Positions 24,325 to 33,149 of a stretch of 64,000 nt of DNA are shown in pieces. Position numbers and translations under genes: made by a program. The DNA is taken from assembly GCA_050485685.1 (NCBI GenBank), contig JBJHBW010000010.1:36735-100734 (forward strand). Direction: 5' to 3'. Positions within the stretch are counted from its first letter, which is position 1. Each line of letters opens with the position of its first letter. The notes below the pieces were generated by a model. The model saw only the letters and a program-made list of their open reading frames with translations, ran no database searches and was not told the origin of the DNA. Source of the DNA: JBJHBP01 sp050485685. GTDB lineage: Bacteria; Pseudomonadota; Gammaproteobacteria; Steroidobacterales; Rariloculaceae.

Positions 24325-25860
24325 CTACGGTCCCCTCTGCGGGATCGTGAGGTCGCGGAACCGTGACAGCTCAGTCAGCCGGTAACCGGAGTATCGACCC
24401 AGCATGACTGTGAAGCCCAGCAGTACCAGCAGCAGTTCCGGATAGACGACAACCAGATACTGCACCAGGGCAAGACCCATGACCAGGTAGGCGATTACTG
24501 CGATCAACGCCGAGCCTGCACCTTCCAGCAGCGCATCACGAGGACCGCGCTCCTCCCAGATGATGGACATGCGTTCTATGACCATAGCCAGTATGACCAT
24601 GGGGAACAGCCCGACCGAGAGGCCCACTTCCCAGCCTATGCGATCACTGAACATGCTCAGCCCCACCATGAGGATTACGACCACGGTGAGCACCGCGGTG
24701 AGCCTGGGAACCAGCGTGAGATGCAGACGCTCCAGATAGAACCGGCACAGCAGTCCCATGGCGACAACCAGCGTGAACAGAATCAGTCCGCCAAGAAGGC
24801 CTGTTTCGCGAAACGCCAGCGCTATCAGCACCGGCATGAATGTCCCGAAAGCACGCACACCGACCACGTTGCGCAGCAGCACCAGAATGAAGGCGCCAAT
24901 TGGAACGAGCAGCAGCACCGAGTAAACGGACTGTGTATGCACCGGCAGATCCAGCAGCGAAACGTGCGCGAAAATGAAACGGTCCTGCCTGGCGCGCTGT
25001 TGTGCCAGAGAGAGGCTGCCGACTTCGTTGCGCCGCACCGACCACTCTATGGACGCCAGTTCCGCGCCGTCGATCTCCAACGGGGAACGTTCTCCCCGCC
25101 ACCAGACCAGAAGGTTGTCGGGAAGGTACTGACGTCCGGTCGAGGGATCGAAGAACAGCCACTGCTGGTCGTTGTGAACGGAAAGCCACTGTACAGGCTC
25201 ATTGCGTCGGTCGTTGTCGACCAGCAGCACGGCATTGATCGCCTCAGTGGGAATGCGCGCACCGGCCAGCAGGGTGCGGGCGAGCGCAATCCTGTCGTTC
25301 TGAAAACGCGCATCGTTAAGGAACAGCTGCATCTCCGCACTCGGGGAGGCCGAATTCAGTCGTGACAGCAACTCGGCAGTGAACGTGGCGATGTTGGCTG
25401 AGCGCTGCCGGACTTCGTCAGTAATGGACTGCAGTGCCGTTGCGAACGGCTCTTCCAGGTCCGGAACAGGCGGGTAGTCCGGGCGTGGTGCGAAGTCCCG
25501 CTGATTCGGGTCACGAAAAAACTGCGCCCGGTAGTAGAGCGTCTGCAAGCCGCTGGCGCGACGAATGGCCCAGGTGGCTGAGCGTCGGTAGGTCGCTTCC
25601 TGTACGTCAAGGCCGAAGCCGCGCGAAATGAAGTCCTCGCGCAGCCTGCCAAGTCCTGGTGTGGCCGCGGGAAGCTCCAGCTCCACCCTCACCGGACCCT
25701 CGCCCGGGCGGATCTGCAGCCTGGCCTGTACGGTCCACGAATCTTCGGTGTTGCCGGGTGTCAGCGGATAGCCATAAACCTGAGATTTCCAGGCTGTCAG
25801 TGCGGTGCCGACGAGTATCAGCAGCAGTGCGAGCGCCGTCCAATGGCGCAATCGGATCAT
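24325..25860 (-). CDS. Inactive transglutaminase fused to 7TM domain (UUP1-like)
   Basis: 511 aa. TM1 (about 6-24), a periplasmic region of about 290 residues matching the inactive transglutaminase-like domain (VRVELELPAATPGLGRLRED, IALARTLLAGARIPTEAINAV), then seven hydrophobic helices from about residue 305 to 490 (VLLLVPIGAFILVLLRNVVG, FGTFMPVLIALAF). It shares a 4-bp ATGA overlap with the protease gene upstream and abuts the ATP-grasp gene. Likely an envelope sensor or scaffold that presents a peptide substrate to its partners; that role is inferred from the gene set. Confidence 0.87.
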   Translation of the reverse strand: MIRLRHWTALALLLILVGTALTAWKSQVYGYPLTPGNTEDSWTVQARLQIRPGEGPVRVELELPAATPGLGRLREDFISRGFGLDVQEATYRRSATWAIRRASGLQTLYYRAQFFRDPNQRDFAPRPDYPPVPDLEEPFATALQSITDEVRQRSANIATFTAELLSRLNSASPSAEMQLFLNDARFQNDRIALARTLLAGARIPTEAINAVLLVDNDRRNEPVQWLSVHNDQQWLFFDPSTGRQYLPDNLLVWWRGERSPLEIDGAELASIEWSVRRNEVGSLSLAQQRARQDRFIFAHVSLLDLPVHTQSVYSVLLLVPIGAFILVLLRNVVGVRAFGTFMPVLIALAFRETGLLGGLILFTLVVAMGLLCRFYLERLHLTLVPRLTAVLTVVVILMVGLSMFSDRIGWEVGLSVGLFPMVILAMVIERMSIIWEERGPRDALLEGAGSALIAVIAYLVMGLALVQYLVVVYPELLLVLLGFTVMLGRYSGYRLTELSRFRDLTIPQRGP

Positions 25861-26396
25861 TCAAAGTTCCCGGCGTCGGAATACTCGCACGCAGGATAGT
25901 TTGTGAAGGTCGCGGCCGAGTCCACAAGTGCTCGCTCTTCCAGCGCGCGACGACCGAGCAGTACCGGGTAGATGAAGTTGCTGCGATCGATCAGGCTGAA
26001 CTCCAGTTCATCGTGGAAATGTCCGAAGCAGACCGGCAGCGTGACGACCGGCCGTCGCTGCGATTCACCGCTGTGACGCACAATGCGCACGTTGCGCACC
26101 AGCGGTCGTTCGATTCTCAGTGACAGTTCAGAGTCATCATCGGTCACTGTAAATGCGACCCAGCGCTCGCCGTCGCGACTGAAGCGTTCGATTTCCGTCG
26201 CGTCCAGGGAGGACGTCAGTGCGCCGGTGTCCAGCTTTGCCTTAAGACTGATCTTGCCGTCCAGCAGTTCCACCCGCTCGACCCAGCCGAAGATCTCAAG
26301 CGCGCGCGGTGGCTCGATGGCTGAGGCCGGGCAGGCCAGCGCCAGTGCGGCGATTAACGCGAACAAAGGGAAGCGGATCAGTCTCGTGCTGTTCAT
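25857..26396 (-). CDS. Retropepsin-like (RimB/Zn_protease family) secreted protease
   Basis: 179 aa with signal peptide ending CPASA. The mature protein has the catalytic aspartyl motif LDTGALTSSLDA (Asp56-Thr-Gly-Ala) and the family end FIYPVLLGRRALEE with VDSAATFTN. Single-domain retropepsins need to dimerise. It opens the three-gene operon with the transglutaminase-7TM and ATP-grasp genes. In this system the protease is thought to act opposite to a ligase, cutting an amino-acid conjugate or a peptide; the substrate is unknown. It is periplasmic, whereas the ATP-grasp protein looks cytoplasmic, which argues against simple reversal of one reaction in the same compartment. Confidence 0.85.
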   Translation of the reverse strand: MNSTRLIRFPLFALIAALALACPASAIEPPRALEIFGWVERVELLDGKISLKAKLDTGALTSSLDATEIERFSRDGERWVAFTVTDDDSELSLRIERPLVRNVRIVRHSGESQRRPVVTLPVCFGHFHDELEFSLIDRSNFIYPVLLGRRALEERALVDSAATFTNYPACEYSDAGNFE

Positions 26397-26670
26397 GGGT
26401 CAGTCCGTGGATCCTTCACCTGAATCGTTAATTATACCGTCCGGGCGGCGGAATACACGGGCCGCCGCGGCGAGCGGCCGCGGGACCGCAAACGATTCCA
26501 GACGCTGCGCCCCGCACGGTCGGGTCCGATGTGCGGGAAATGGCGCAAGCCGTATATACTGCGCGCGCTGAAGCGCCTGCCGACCCGCGTCCCCGGTTTG
26601 CAACCCTGCGCGGCCCTGTCGTTCAGCCTGTGCCGCGTCTCGGGGAGCCTCGTTCGGAATACCTCACATC

Positions 26671-27597
26671 GTGCAACCGATTATCCAGATTTCAGGGTTG
26701 TCAAAGACCTATGCGTCCGGTTTCCAGGCGCTGAAGAACGTTGATCTCGAGGTCCGGCGCGGCGAGATCCTGGCGTTGCTCGGCCCGAACGGGGCCGGCA
26801 AGACGACGCTGATCAGCATTATCTGCGGTATCGTCAACCCCTCCGGCGGAAGTGTGCTGGTCGACGGCCACGACATCATCACCCGGTATCGTGAGGCGCG
26901 CTCACTGATCGGCCTGGTGCCGCAGGAACTGACTACGGACGCATTCGAGAGCGTATGGGCTACCGTGTCCTTCAGTCGCGGCCTGTTCGGCAGGCCGGAC
27001 GACCCCGATTACCTTGAGAGGGTGCTGCGCGATCTGTCGTTGTGGGAGAAACGGGACGCCCGCATCATGAGCCTTTCGGGCGGCATGAAGCGACGCCTGC
27101 TGATTGCAAAGGCACTGTCGCACCAGCCACGCATCCTGTTCCTGGACGAGCCTTCCGCCGGCGTCGACGTGGAACTGCGTCAGGAGATGTGGGCCCTGAT
27201 CCGTTCGCTGCGTGATGCTGGCGTGACGATCATCCTGACCACGCACTATATCGAGGAGGCCGAGCTGATGGCCGACCGGATAGGCGTGATAGACCACGGG
27301 GAAATGTTGCTGGTTGAACGTACCGGCGATCTGATGCGACAGCTGGGCAAGAAAGAGCTGACGCTGCACCTTAACGACAGGCTCGATGCCTTGCCTGAGC
27401 GGCTTCGGGGATACGATCTGGTTCTCTCAGATGATGGTACGGAAGTCACTTATACCTACGACACGCAACGGGACCGCACCGGCATCACCGCACTGATCAA
27501 TGACCTGAATGAGGCCGGCATCCGATTCAACGATCTGAAAACCCGGCAGAGTTCGCTGGAGGAGATCTTCGTGAACCTGGTGAGGCGAAGACGATGA
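26671..27597 (+). CDS. yadG: ABC exporter ATP-binding protein, YadG-like
   Basis: 308-aa ATPase, the same size as E. coli YadG. Walker A GPNGAGKTT, signature LSGGMKRRLL, Walker B ILFLDEPSAG and switch His (TTHYIEEAE). The GTG start at 26671 follows 274 bp of non-coding, GC-rich sequence with a -10-like TATACT (26555-26560). Its stop overlaps the permease start by 4 bp. The exported substrate of YadGH is not established. Confidence 0.93.
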   Translation: MQPIIQISGLSKTYASGFQALKNVDLEVRRGEILALLGPNGAGKTTLISIICGIVNPSGGSVLVDGHDIITRYREARSLIGLVPQELTTDAFESVWATVSFSRGLFGRPDDPDYLERVLRDLSLWEKRDARIMSLSGGMKRRLLIAKALSHQPRILFLDEPSAGVDVELRQEMWALIRSLRDAGVTIILTTHYIEEAELMADRIGVIDHGEMLLVERTGDLMRQLGKKELTLHLNDRLDALPERLRGYDLVLSDDGTEVTYTYDTQRDRTGITALINDLNEAGIRFNDLKTRQSSLEEIFVNLVRRRR

Positions 27598-28355
27598 ATC
27601 TTCGTGGCGTGTATGCAATCTACCGCTTCGAAATGGCGCGCACCGCACGCACGCTTTTTCAGAGTATCGTTTCTCCGGTGGTGTCCACGTCGCTGTATTT
27701 CGTCGTGTTCGGTGCGGCGATAGGGCCACGCATCGCGGAAATCGAAGGGGTGAGCTACGGATCGTTTCTCGTGCCCGGGCTGATCATGCTGATGCTGCTC
27801 ACGCAGAGCGTATCCAACGCTTCTTTCGGTATCTACTTCCCGCGATTCACCGGCACGATATACGAAGTGCTGTCGGCACCTATTTCGTTCTTTGAAGTCC
27901 TGCTGGGTTACGTGGGTGCTGCGGCGACCAAGTCCATCATCCTCGGCCTGATCATCCTGGCTACGTCCAGCCTTTTTGTACCGCTTCAGATCATCCATCC
28001 GTTCTGGATGCTGTTGTTTCTGGTGCTGACCGCCGTATCGTTCAGCCTGTTCGGTTTCATTCTCGGCATCTGGGCCGACACGTTCGAGAAGCTGCAGATT
28101 GTGCCGCTGCTGATCATTACGCCGCTGGCATTTCTCGGTGGCACGTTCTATCCCGTCAGCATCCTGTCCGAAACCTGGCAGACGATCACACTGCTGAATC
28201 CGGTCGTCTACCTGATCAGCGGTTTTCGCTGGAGCTTCTACGGCATTTCGGATGTCAGCGTCGCGATCAGCCTGTCCATGACGCTGGTGTTCATGTTCAT
28301 CTGCCTGATGATCGTCTGGTGGATGTTCAGGACCGGCTATCGCCTCAAGACGTGA
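27594..28355 (+). CDS. yadH: ABC-2 type permease, YadH-like
   Basis: 253 aa with six transmembrane helices and the ABC-2 signature around LTPLAFLGG (PLAFLGGTFYPVS) and LNPVVYLISGFRW. The sequence follows E. coli YadH closely in my reading (SLYFVVFGAAIG, SFLVPGLIML). It pairs with the upstream ATPase by a 4-bp overlap to form a homodimeric-type exporter in the inner membrane. Confidence 0.93.
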   Translation: MNLRGVYAIYRFEMARTARTLFQSIVSPVVSTSLYFVVFGAAIGPRIAEIEGVSYGSFLVPGLIMLMLLTQSVSNASFGIYFPRFTGTIYEVLSAPISFFEVLLGYVGAAATKSIILGLIILATSSLFVPLQIIHPFWMLLFLVLTAVSFSLFGFILGIWADTFEKLQIVPLLIITPLAFLGGTFYPVSILSETWQTITLLNPVVYLISGFRWSFYGISDVSVAISLSMTLVFMFICLMIVWWMFRTGYRLKT

Positions 28356-28364
28356 GGCGGGCGA

Positions 28365-28730
28365 TCAGCGCAGCAGCAGCACGAACGGAATCGCGCTGAC
28401 GGCGAGGACCAGCGCGATCGCGGCAATCAGGCCGACGACGCGCAAAGGCTGTTGTCGCGCCAGTTCCATCAGGGTAGGCACTTCGCCGGCACGCTGCGCC
28501 TCGGCAAAGGCTGCCCGGGCCCGCGACTGGCGTGTTCGCTGATAATCCGCCATCAACTGCCCGGCCCTGTCGGCGTCATCATTGTTGCGCAGCCAGATGC
28601 CGCCAGCGGATATGCCCCAGCGACTCGGCCTGGTCTCGTAGCAGGCGATGCCGTGCCTGTCCAGCAGTTCCCGGACCTCGGCCGCCTCGTCGTCAGGCAC
28701 GTAGCGCAGATTCAGCAGAAGTTTCGCCAT
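28365..28730 (-). CDS. DUF6164 family protein
   Basis: 121 aa. N-terminal domain with LLLNLRYVPDDEAAEVRELL and YETRPSRWGISAGGIWLRN, then a polar helix rich in Arg/Ala and a single C-terminal transmembrane helix (about 97-119). This matches DUF6164 as I remember it: a small regulator-like domain (related in look to DUF2007) tethered to the inner membrane. Function unknown. It is convergent with yadH, nine bases apart. Confidence 0.75.
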   Translation of the reverse strand: MAKLLLNLRYVPDDEAAEVRELLDRHGIACYETRPSRWGISAGGIWLRNNDDADRAGQLMADYQRTRQSRARAAFAEAQRAGEVPTLMELARQQPLRVVGLIAAIALVLAVSAIPFVLLLR

Positions 28731-28818
28731 GCCCCGGATAATACCTTGGATGGGGGACGTCGGCCGTGCCCTTCCGGGAAACGGGGATTTGCGCTAAAAC
28801 TGCGTTTCGGGGGTGCCG

Positions 28819-29601
28819 ATGACAGGCTTGGTACACAGTGAACTGGCGGTCAGAAGCGCGGCGGTCATGCTGGTCGCCGTGCTGCTGAGTGCCGTCGCCA
28901 GCAGCCAGCCGCGCGCTGCGCGGGAAAGCGATCCGCCGGAGGCGGAGTTCCATATGGCAAGAATGGCCTATGCCACGCGTGGCTGTGCCGGCTCACGCGG
29001 CTGGTGCAACCCGTGGTGGGCCGTTGATTACCCGGAAGCCGAGCAGAATTTTCTACCGGCCCTGCGCCGCTTTACCAATCTGTCGGTGGCCGATGACAGC
29101 CGTCACCTTCCGCTCACCGATGACCGCATTTTCGATTATCCCTGGCTCTTCGTTCAGCAGGTGGCGCGAGGTAACTGGAGCCCGTCGGAAGCTGAAGTGC
29201 AGCGGCTGCGCGAATATCTGCTGCGCGGCGGATTCATGGTGGTCGACGACTTTCACGGTACGCGTGAGTGGGCGCACTTCGAGGCGGTCATGAGGCGGGT
29301 TCTGCCGGATCATCCCATCCTCGAAGTGCCTGAAGACGACCTGCTGATGAACGTTTTTTTCGAGCTGAATCAGGACACACCGATTCCCGGGGAACGGCAC
29401 CTGCGCGGCTGGGACATGTTGGGCCCATCGACATGGCGGGGCATCTACGACCGCCACGGGCGTCTGATGGTTGCGATCAACTACAACATAGACCTGGGTG
29501 ACGCCTGGGAACACGCTGACGATCCGAACTATCCTGCCAGCATGACCGCGCTGGCGTACCGGTTCGGCGTAAACTACGTCATCTATGCCATGACACGCTG
29601 A
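28819..29601 (+). CDS. DUF4159 domain protein, secreted
   Basis: About 260 aa from ATG 28819 (GTG 28813 possible). A signal peptide ends near ASSQPRA. The mature domain has MARMAYATRG, RFTNLSVADD, LREYLLRGGFMVVDDFHG and ILEVPEDD, which is the DUF4159 pattern, related to the glutamine-amidotransferase-like fold but without an evident catalytic Cys. In other bacteria DUF4159 proteins are found with MoxR/BatA envelope systems; here it is alone. Function unknown. Confidence 0.83.
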   Translation: MTGLVHSELAVRSAAVMLVAVLLSAVASSQPRAARESDPPEAEFHMARMAYATRGCAGSRGWCNPWWAVDYPEAEQNFLPALRRFTNLSVADDSRHLPLTDDRIFDYPWLFVQQVARGNWSPSEAEVQRLREYLLRGGFMVVDDFHGTREWAHFEAVMRRVLPDHPILEVPEDDLLMNVFFELNQDTPIPGERHLRGWDMLGPSTWRGIYDRHGRLMVAINYNIDLGDAWEHADDPNYPASMTALAYRFGVNYVIYAMTR

Positions 29602-29678
29602 GCCGTCGGGATGTCATCTTTCGCAGGAAGGCGCCGGCGCAGCATGCGCGGCACGAAAGGGAATTCGAAGTAATCGGC

Positions 29679-29996
29679 ATGAGCACGGATGGCCTGAAAC
29701 TGGTAGAGGAGCTGCGCGGGCACGGCGCACTGGAGTGGCGCGGCAACCGCTACTGCGAGTGTCGTTATGAGGTGCGCCGGTTCCAGGGCATGACGCCGTA
29801 TGGCCTGCCCGTGCCGGGCATACATCGCATAGAAGGCAGGCTGGCCCCGGACGCACCGGGCACCCTTGAGTCGCTGGTCGGCGCGGATGTCGTGCTGCGA
29901 CTGGAAGATGGGCGTGCACTGGGCATCACAGTGGCCAACCCTCAGGGGCAGATTCTCTCCACCGGCCACGGGCCTTCGCGCTGTTCGTGCTGCTGA
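29679..29996 (+). CDS. Hypothetical protein, Cys-rich C-terminus
   Basis: 105 aa with ATG at 29679. No signal peptide or transmembrane helix. The fold looks beta-rich (YCECRYEVRRFQG, VVLRLEDGRALGITVANPQG), with a Cys pair near residue 26-28 and a CSCC terminus that could bind zinc or iron. I do not recognise the family. The composition matches its neighbours, so it is not obviously imported. Confidence 0.6.
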   Translation: MSTDGLKLVEELRGHGALEWRGNRYCECRYEVRRFQGMTPYGLPVPGIHRIEGRLAPDAPGTLESLVGADVVLRLEDGRALGITVANPQGQILSTGHGPSRCSCC

Positions 29997-30115
29997 GTTA
30001 GCATAGCGCGTTTGCTCGGGCCGGAAAGTTGCGGTGTCCGTTTGTTTGAGACTGCGGGCACGGATTTTCGGGCACCGGAATGGCGCTTAATAACATTCAC
30101 CATAAGGAGCGTGAC

Positions 30116-31135
30116 ATGCAATTCGTCAGGGGCGGAGCCGTTATGGCGGCCGGTATTGCGGGATTGGTTTTCGGATTGGCTGTTTCGGCCGTACAGGCGG
30201 AAGTCGTGCCGCCGGTTGTAGTCGATCAGCCCAGAGCCGAAATGCCCAGGGGGCCTTTCGGTCCGGGACCCGAAGGCTGGGTGAAAGTCCGTTATTCGGT
30301 GACTGCCGATGGCAGGACAGCGAATGTGCGCGCGGTGGATTCACAACCGCCGCAGCTGGACACACGCGTGGCGGTCGCGGCCGTTGAGCAGTGGCGCTTC
30401 CAGCCTGCATCCGACAATGGCACACCAGTGGAATGGCACAACAACGTTTCGTTCGTGGTGTTTGAAAACCCGGATGCGCCGAGAATCCCCAATCCGATGT
30501 TTCGCGGCGCATTCGACGAAACCGGCCAGCTGATTGCCGGCGGCCGCCTGGACCGGGCGAAGAGCCGCAATGAACGCATGCAGCGCGAATCCACATTCAG
30601 GCTCTTCGAGATGGGGGTTGCGAACATGCAGCTGGCCGAGATCGAAGCGGCGCTCGGGAATCTGGCTGGTGCCTACGCTTCCGCGGTGCGCGCAACCATG
30701 CCGGAAGTGAACATGCTGGATGGCGAGGATCTCATCTACGCGCTGGACTACAGATTTCTTGCGGCAGCCGAGATGGGACGTGTCCCGGACGCGCTGGACA
30801 CCTTTGAGCGCCGCGCGGCGATCCAGCCTTACGATGCCGGCTCACCGATTCCGGAGCATGCGCGCCGATTGCGGGATGCGTTGCCCGGGGTGACGCTTGC
30901 CGTCAACGGTGAGATTACCCGTGACCCCTGGAGCTTCGAACCCTCCCGACGGACATTCACGGTGGAAGATGTCGACGGTCGCGTTGACGACATCCTCATC
31001 GAGTGTAACCGGCGCACTGCCACGCTGCCCTTCCAGGAAGATGCGGAATGGTCCATCCCGGAATCCTGGGGTGACTGCCTGCTGACGTTCAACGGTCGCA
31101 GAGGAACCACGTTCACGCTGTACGAGTTCCTCTAG
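30116..31135 (+). CDS. Secreted protein with TonB C-terminal domain and helical repeat
   Basis: 339 aa from ATG 30116, preceded by AAGGAG. A signal peptide (cleavage after AVQA) leads to a TonB_C-like domain at about residues 30-110 (GWVKVRYSVTADGRTANVRA, AAVEQWRFQPA). A helical, TPR-like part and a C-terminal beta region follow. Having a cleaved signal instead of a membrane anchor, it is not a classical TonB; the domain is also common in stand-alone periplasmic proteins. Function unknown. The MacA-like gene starts 41 bp downstream. Confidence 0.75.
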   Translation: MQFVRGGAVMAAGIAGLVFGLAVSAVQAEVVPPVVVDQPRAEMPRGPFGPGPEGWVKVRYSVTADGRTANVRAVDSQPPQLDTRVAVAAVEQWRFQPASDNGTPVEWHNNVSFVVFENPDAPRIPNPMFRGAFDETGQLIAGGRLDRAKSRNERMQRESTFRLFEMGVANMQLAEIEAALGNLAGAYASAVRATMPEVNMLDGEDLIYALDYRFLAAAEMGRVPDALDTFERRAAIQPYDAGSPIPEHARRLRDALPGVTLAVNGEITRDPWSFEPSRRTFTVEDVDGRVDDILIECNRRTATLPFQEDAEWSIPESWGDCLLTFNGRRGTTFTLYEFL

Positions 31136-31176
31136 GCGCGACCGATGTCGCACCATGACCGTGCAGAGGTGAGGTG

Positions 31177-32415
31177 ATGTCCGAGTCGCGATCCGCAGCT
31201 GCCGTCGATGTGTCATCGACACTGGGCATAGGGCCCGGCGGCAGGCGGTCGCGGCGGCGCTGGCTGCGGTGGGTGGTTGTGCTTGTCATACTGGCGGGCG
31301 CGGCCTGGCTCTACATGCGTGCGCAGGAGCCGGTCAGTCCCGCTTACGTGACTGACAGCGCGCAGCGTGGTTCGCTGCGCGTGACCGTCACCGCAACCGG
31401 CACCCTGCAGCCGACCATTCAGGTCGATGTGGGCAGCGAGGTTTCCGGTCTGATCGCCGAAGTGTTCGTGGACTACAACGCGCTCGTGAAGGCAGGCGAC
31501 CCGCTGGCGCGTCTGGATACCGAGACGCTGGAAGCGCGCGTGGCGTCGGCGCAGGCGTCGCTGGCGGTGACGGAAGCCTCGCTGTCACAGGCTCAGGCCA
31601 CGGTGGTGGAAGTTGAGGCGCAGCTCAACCGCACGCGCGAGCTTGCCGAGCGCAATCTGGTATCGCGGCAGAGCCTCGAGACCGACGAAGCCGCCGCGCT
31701 GCGCGCCCGGGCGTCGGTGGAAAGCGCGCGTGCCCAGGTCACCGCGTCGCGCGCATCATTGCGCGAAGCTCAGACCTCGCTGGGCAAGGCGGTGATCCGT
31801 GCACCCATAGACGGCATGGTGATTGCGCGGGAAGTCGATCCCGGCCAGACCGTGGCGGCCAGTTTCCAGACGCCGCTGCTGTTCCGGCTGGCCGAGGATC
31901 TCGGCCGCATGCAGCTGCATCTGGATCTGGACGAATCCGATGTCGGTCAGGTAAGTGAAGGCCAGGTCGCGGAATTCCGCGTCGACGCCTATCCGGGCCG
32001 GACGTTCAGTGCCGAGATCGTGTCGGTACGGTTCAATCCCCGCACCGTCAATAACGTCGTCACTTACGAAACCGTACTGGCCGTAGATAATCCGTCGCTG
32101 CTGCTGCGTCCCGGAATGACTGCGACGGCGGAAATCATCGTCGAGGAGCGTCCGGACGCACTGCTGGTGCCCAACCGTGCACTGCGGTTCCTGCCGCCGT
32201 TCGCAGAACGCGAGGGTGCGGCGCGCGCCACCGATGAGGGGCCTCGCGTCTGGGTGCTGCGTGACGGGCAGGCACAGCCCGTGCCGCTGGTCACCGGGGT
32301 CACTGACGGTCAGTTTACCGAAGTGCTGGAAGGCGATATCAGTCCGGACAGCGTGCTGATCGTGGACATCGAGCGCACGCCCCGGCAGCAGGGGGGTGGT
32401 GGTCCTTTCGGATGA
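31177..32415 (+). CDS. macA: MacA-like periplasmic adaptor (MFP)
   Basis: 412 aa. An N-terminal transmembrane anchor (WLRWVVVLVILAGAAWLYM) precedes the lipoyl half-motif, a long alpha-helical hairpin (about 105-215, Ala/Glu/Arg-rich heptads), lipoyl second half (VIRAPIDGMVIAREVDPGQ), beta-barrel and membrane-proximal domains. It links the MacB transporter to an outer-membrane channel, which is not encoded here. Start at ATG 31177 with GAGGTGAGG upstream. It overlaps the ATPase gene by 4 bp. Confidence 0.9.
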   Translation: MSESRSAAAVDVSSTLGIGPGGRRSRRRWLRWVVVLVILAGAAWLYMRAQEPVSPAYVTDSAQRGSLRVTVTATGTLQPTIQVDVGSEVSGLIAEVFVDYNALVKAGDPLARLDTETLEARVASAQASLAVTEASLSQAQATVVEVEAQLNRTRELAERNLVSRQSLETDEAAALRARASVESARAQVTASRASLREAQTSLGKAVIRAPIDGMVIAREVDPGQTVAASFQTPLLFRLAEDLGRMQLHLDLDESDVGQVSEGQVAEFRVDAYPGRTFSAEIVSVRFNPRTVNNVVTYETVLAVDNPSLLLRPGMTATAEIIVEERPDALLVPNRALRFLPPFAEREGAARATDEGPRVWVLRDGQAQPVPLVTGVTDGQFTEVLEGDISPDSVLIVDIERTPRQQGGGGPFG

Positions 32416-33149
32416 GCGCGCAACCCGAGTCGGCGCCGGTTTCCATTGCACTGCGCGGCGTCTCCCGCACCTACGGTCACGGTGCTTCGCTGGTCAGGGC
32501 GCTGGACAATGTGGATTTCGACGTGCAGTCCGGCGAGTTTGTGGCGCTGATGGGCCCAAGCGGTGCGGGCAAATCCACCTGCCTGAACATTCTCGGCTGC
32601 CTGGACAGGCCCAACCGTGGCCAGTATCTGTTTCAGAACGTGGACGCCGCGACCCTCAATCGCCGTGAGCGGGCACTGCTGCGCCGCTTCTTCATCGGCT
32701 TCATATTTCAGGGATTCAACCTGCTCAATCGCACCACGGCACTGGAGAACGTGGAGCTGCCGCTGATCTACCGGCGCATGCCGCGTCGCGAGCGTCTGGA
32801 GCGCGCCCGGCACGTGCTGAAACTCGTCGGCCTTGAAGGGCGCGAACGCCACACACCGGGCGAACTGTCGGGTGGCCAGCAACAGCGCGTTGCGATCGCC
32901 AGGGCCATTGTCACCGATCCGAAGCTGGTGCTGGCCGACGAGCCTACAGGTAACCTGGACAGCGCGATGAGTCGTGAGATCATGGGGTTGCTGACACGGC
33001 TCAATGAGGACCATGGTCTGACCATAGTCATGGTGACGCACGAGACAGATATCGCAGCCTATGCACAGCGCGAGGTGCATTTCCTGGACGGACGCATCGT
33101 GCGCGACGAACCGGTGTCGCCTGCGCGCCGCTCGGGGGCGCCGCCATGA
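32412..33149 (+). CDS. macB: MacB-like ABC transporter ATPase
   Basis: 245-aa LolD/MacB-type ATPase: Walker A GPSGAGKST, Q-loop IFQGFNLLNRTTALENVELP, signature LSGGQQQRVAIARAI, Walker B LVLADEPTGNLD, switch VTHETDIA. Overlaps adaptor and permease genes by 4 bp each. In the canonical MacB ATPase and permease are fused; here they are separate, as in many YknYZ/MacB-like sets. Confidence 0.94.
   Translation: MSAQPESAPVSIALRGVSRTYGHGASLVRALDNVDFDVQSGEFVALMGPSGAGKSTCLNILGCLDRPNRGQYLFQNVDAATLNRRERALLRRFFIGFIFQGFNLLNRTTALENVELPLIYRRMPRRERLERARHVLKLVGLEGRERHTPGELSGGQQQRVAIARAIVTDPKLVLADEPTGNLDSAMSREIMGLLTRLNEDHGLTIVMVTHETDIAAYAQREVHFLDGRIVRDEPVSPARRSGAPP

Noticed and set aside
23356..26396. RiPP or antibiotic biosynthesis cluster around the ATP-grasp gene
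   Set aside because: No precursor peptide, leader protease or dedicated exporter is next to it; the gene set matches the conserved amidoligase/transglutaminase-7TM/retropepsin arrangement instead.
26397..26670. RNA gene in the 274-bp region before the YadG-like gene
   Set aside because: GC-rich with short complementary stretches, but no tRNA cloverleaf or known ncRNA pattern could be drawn.
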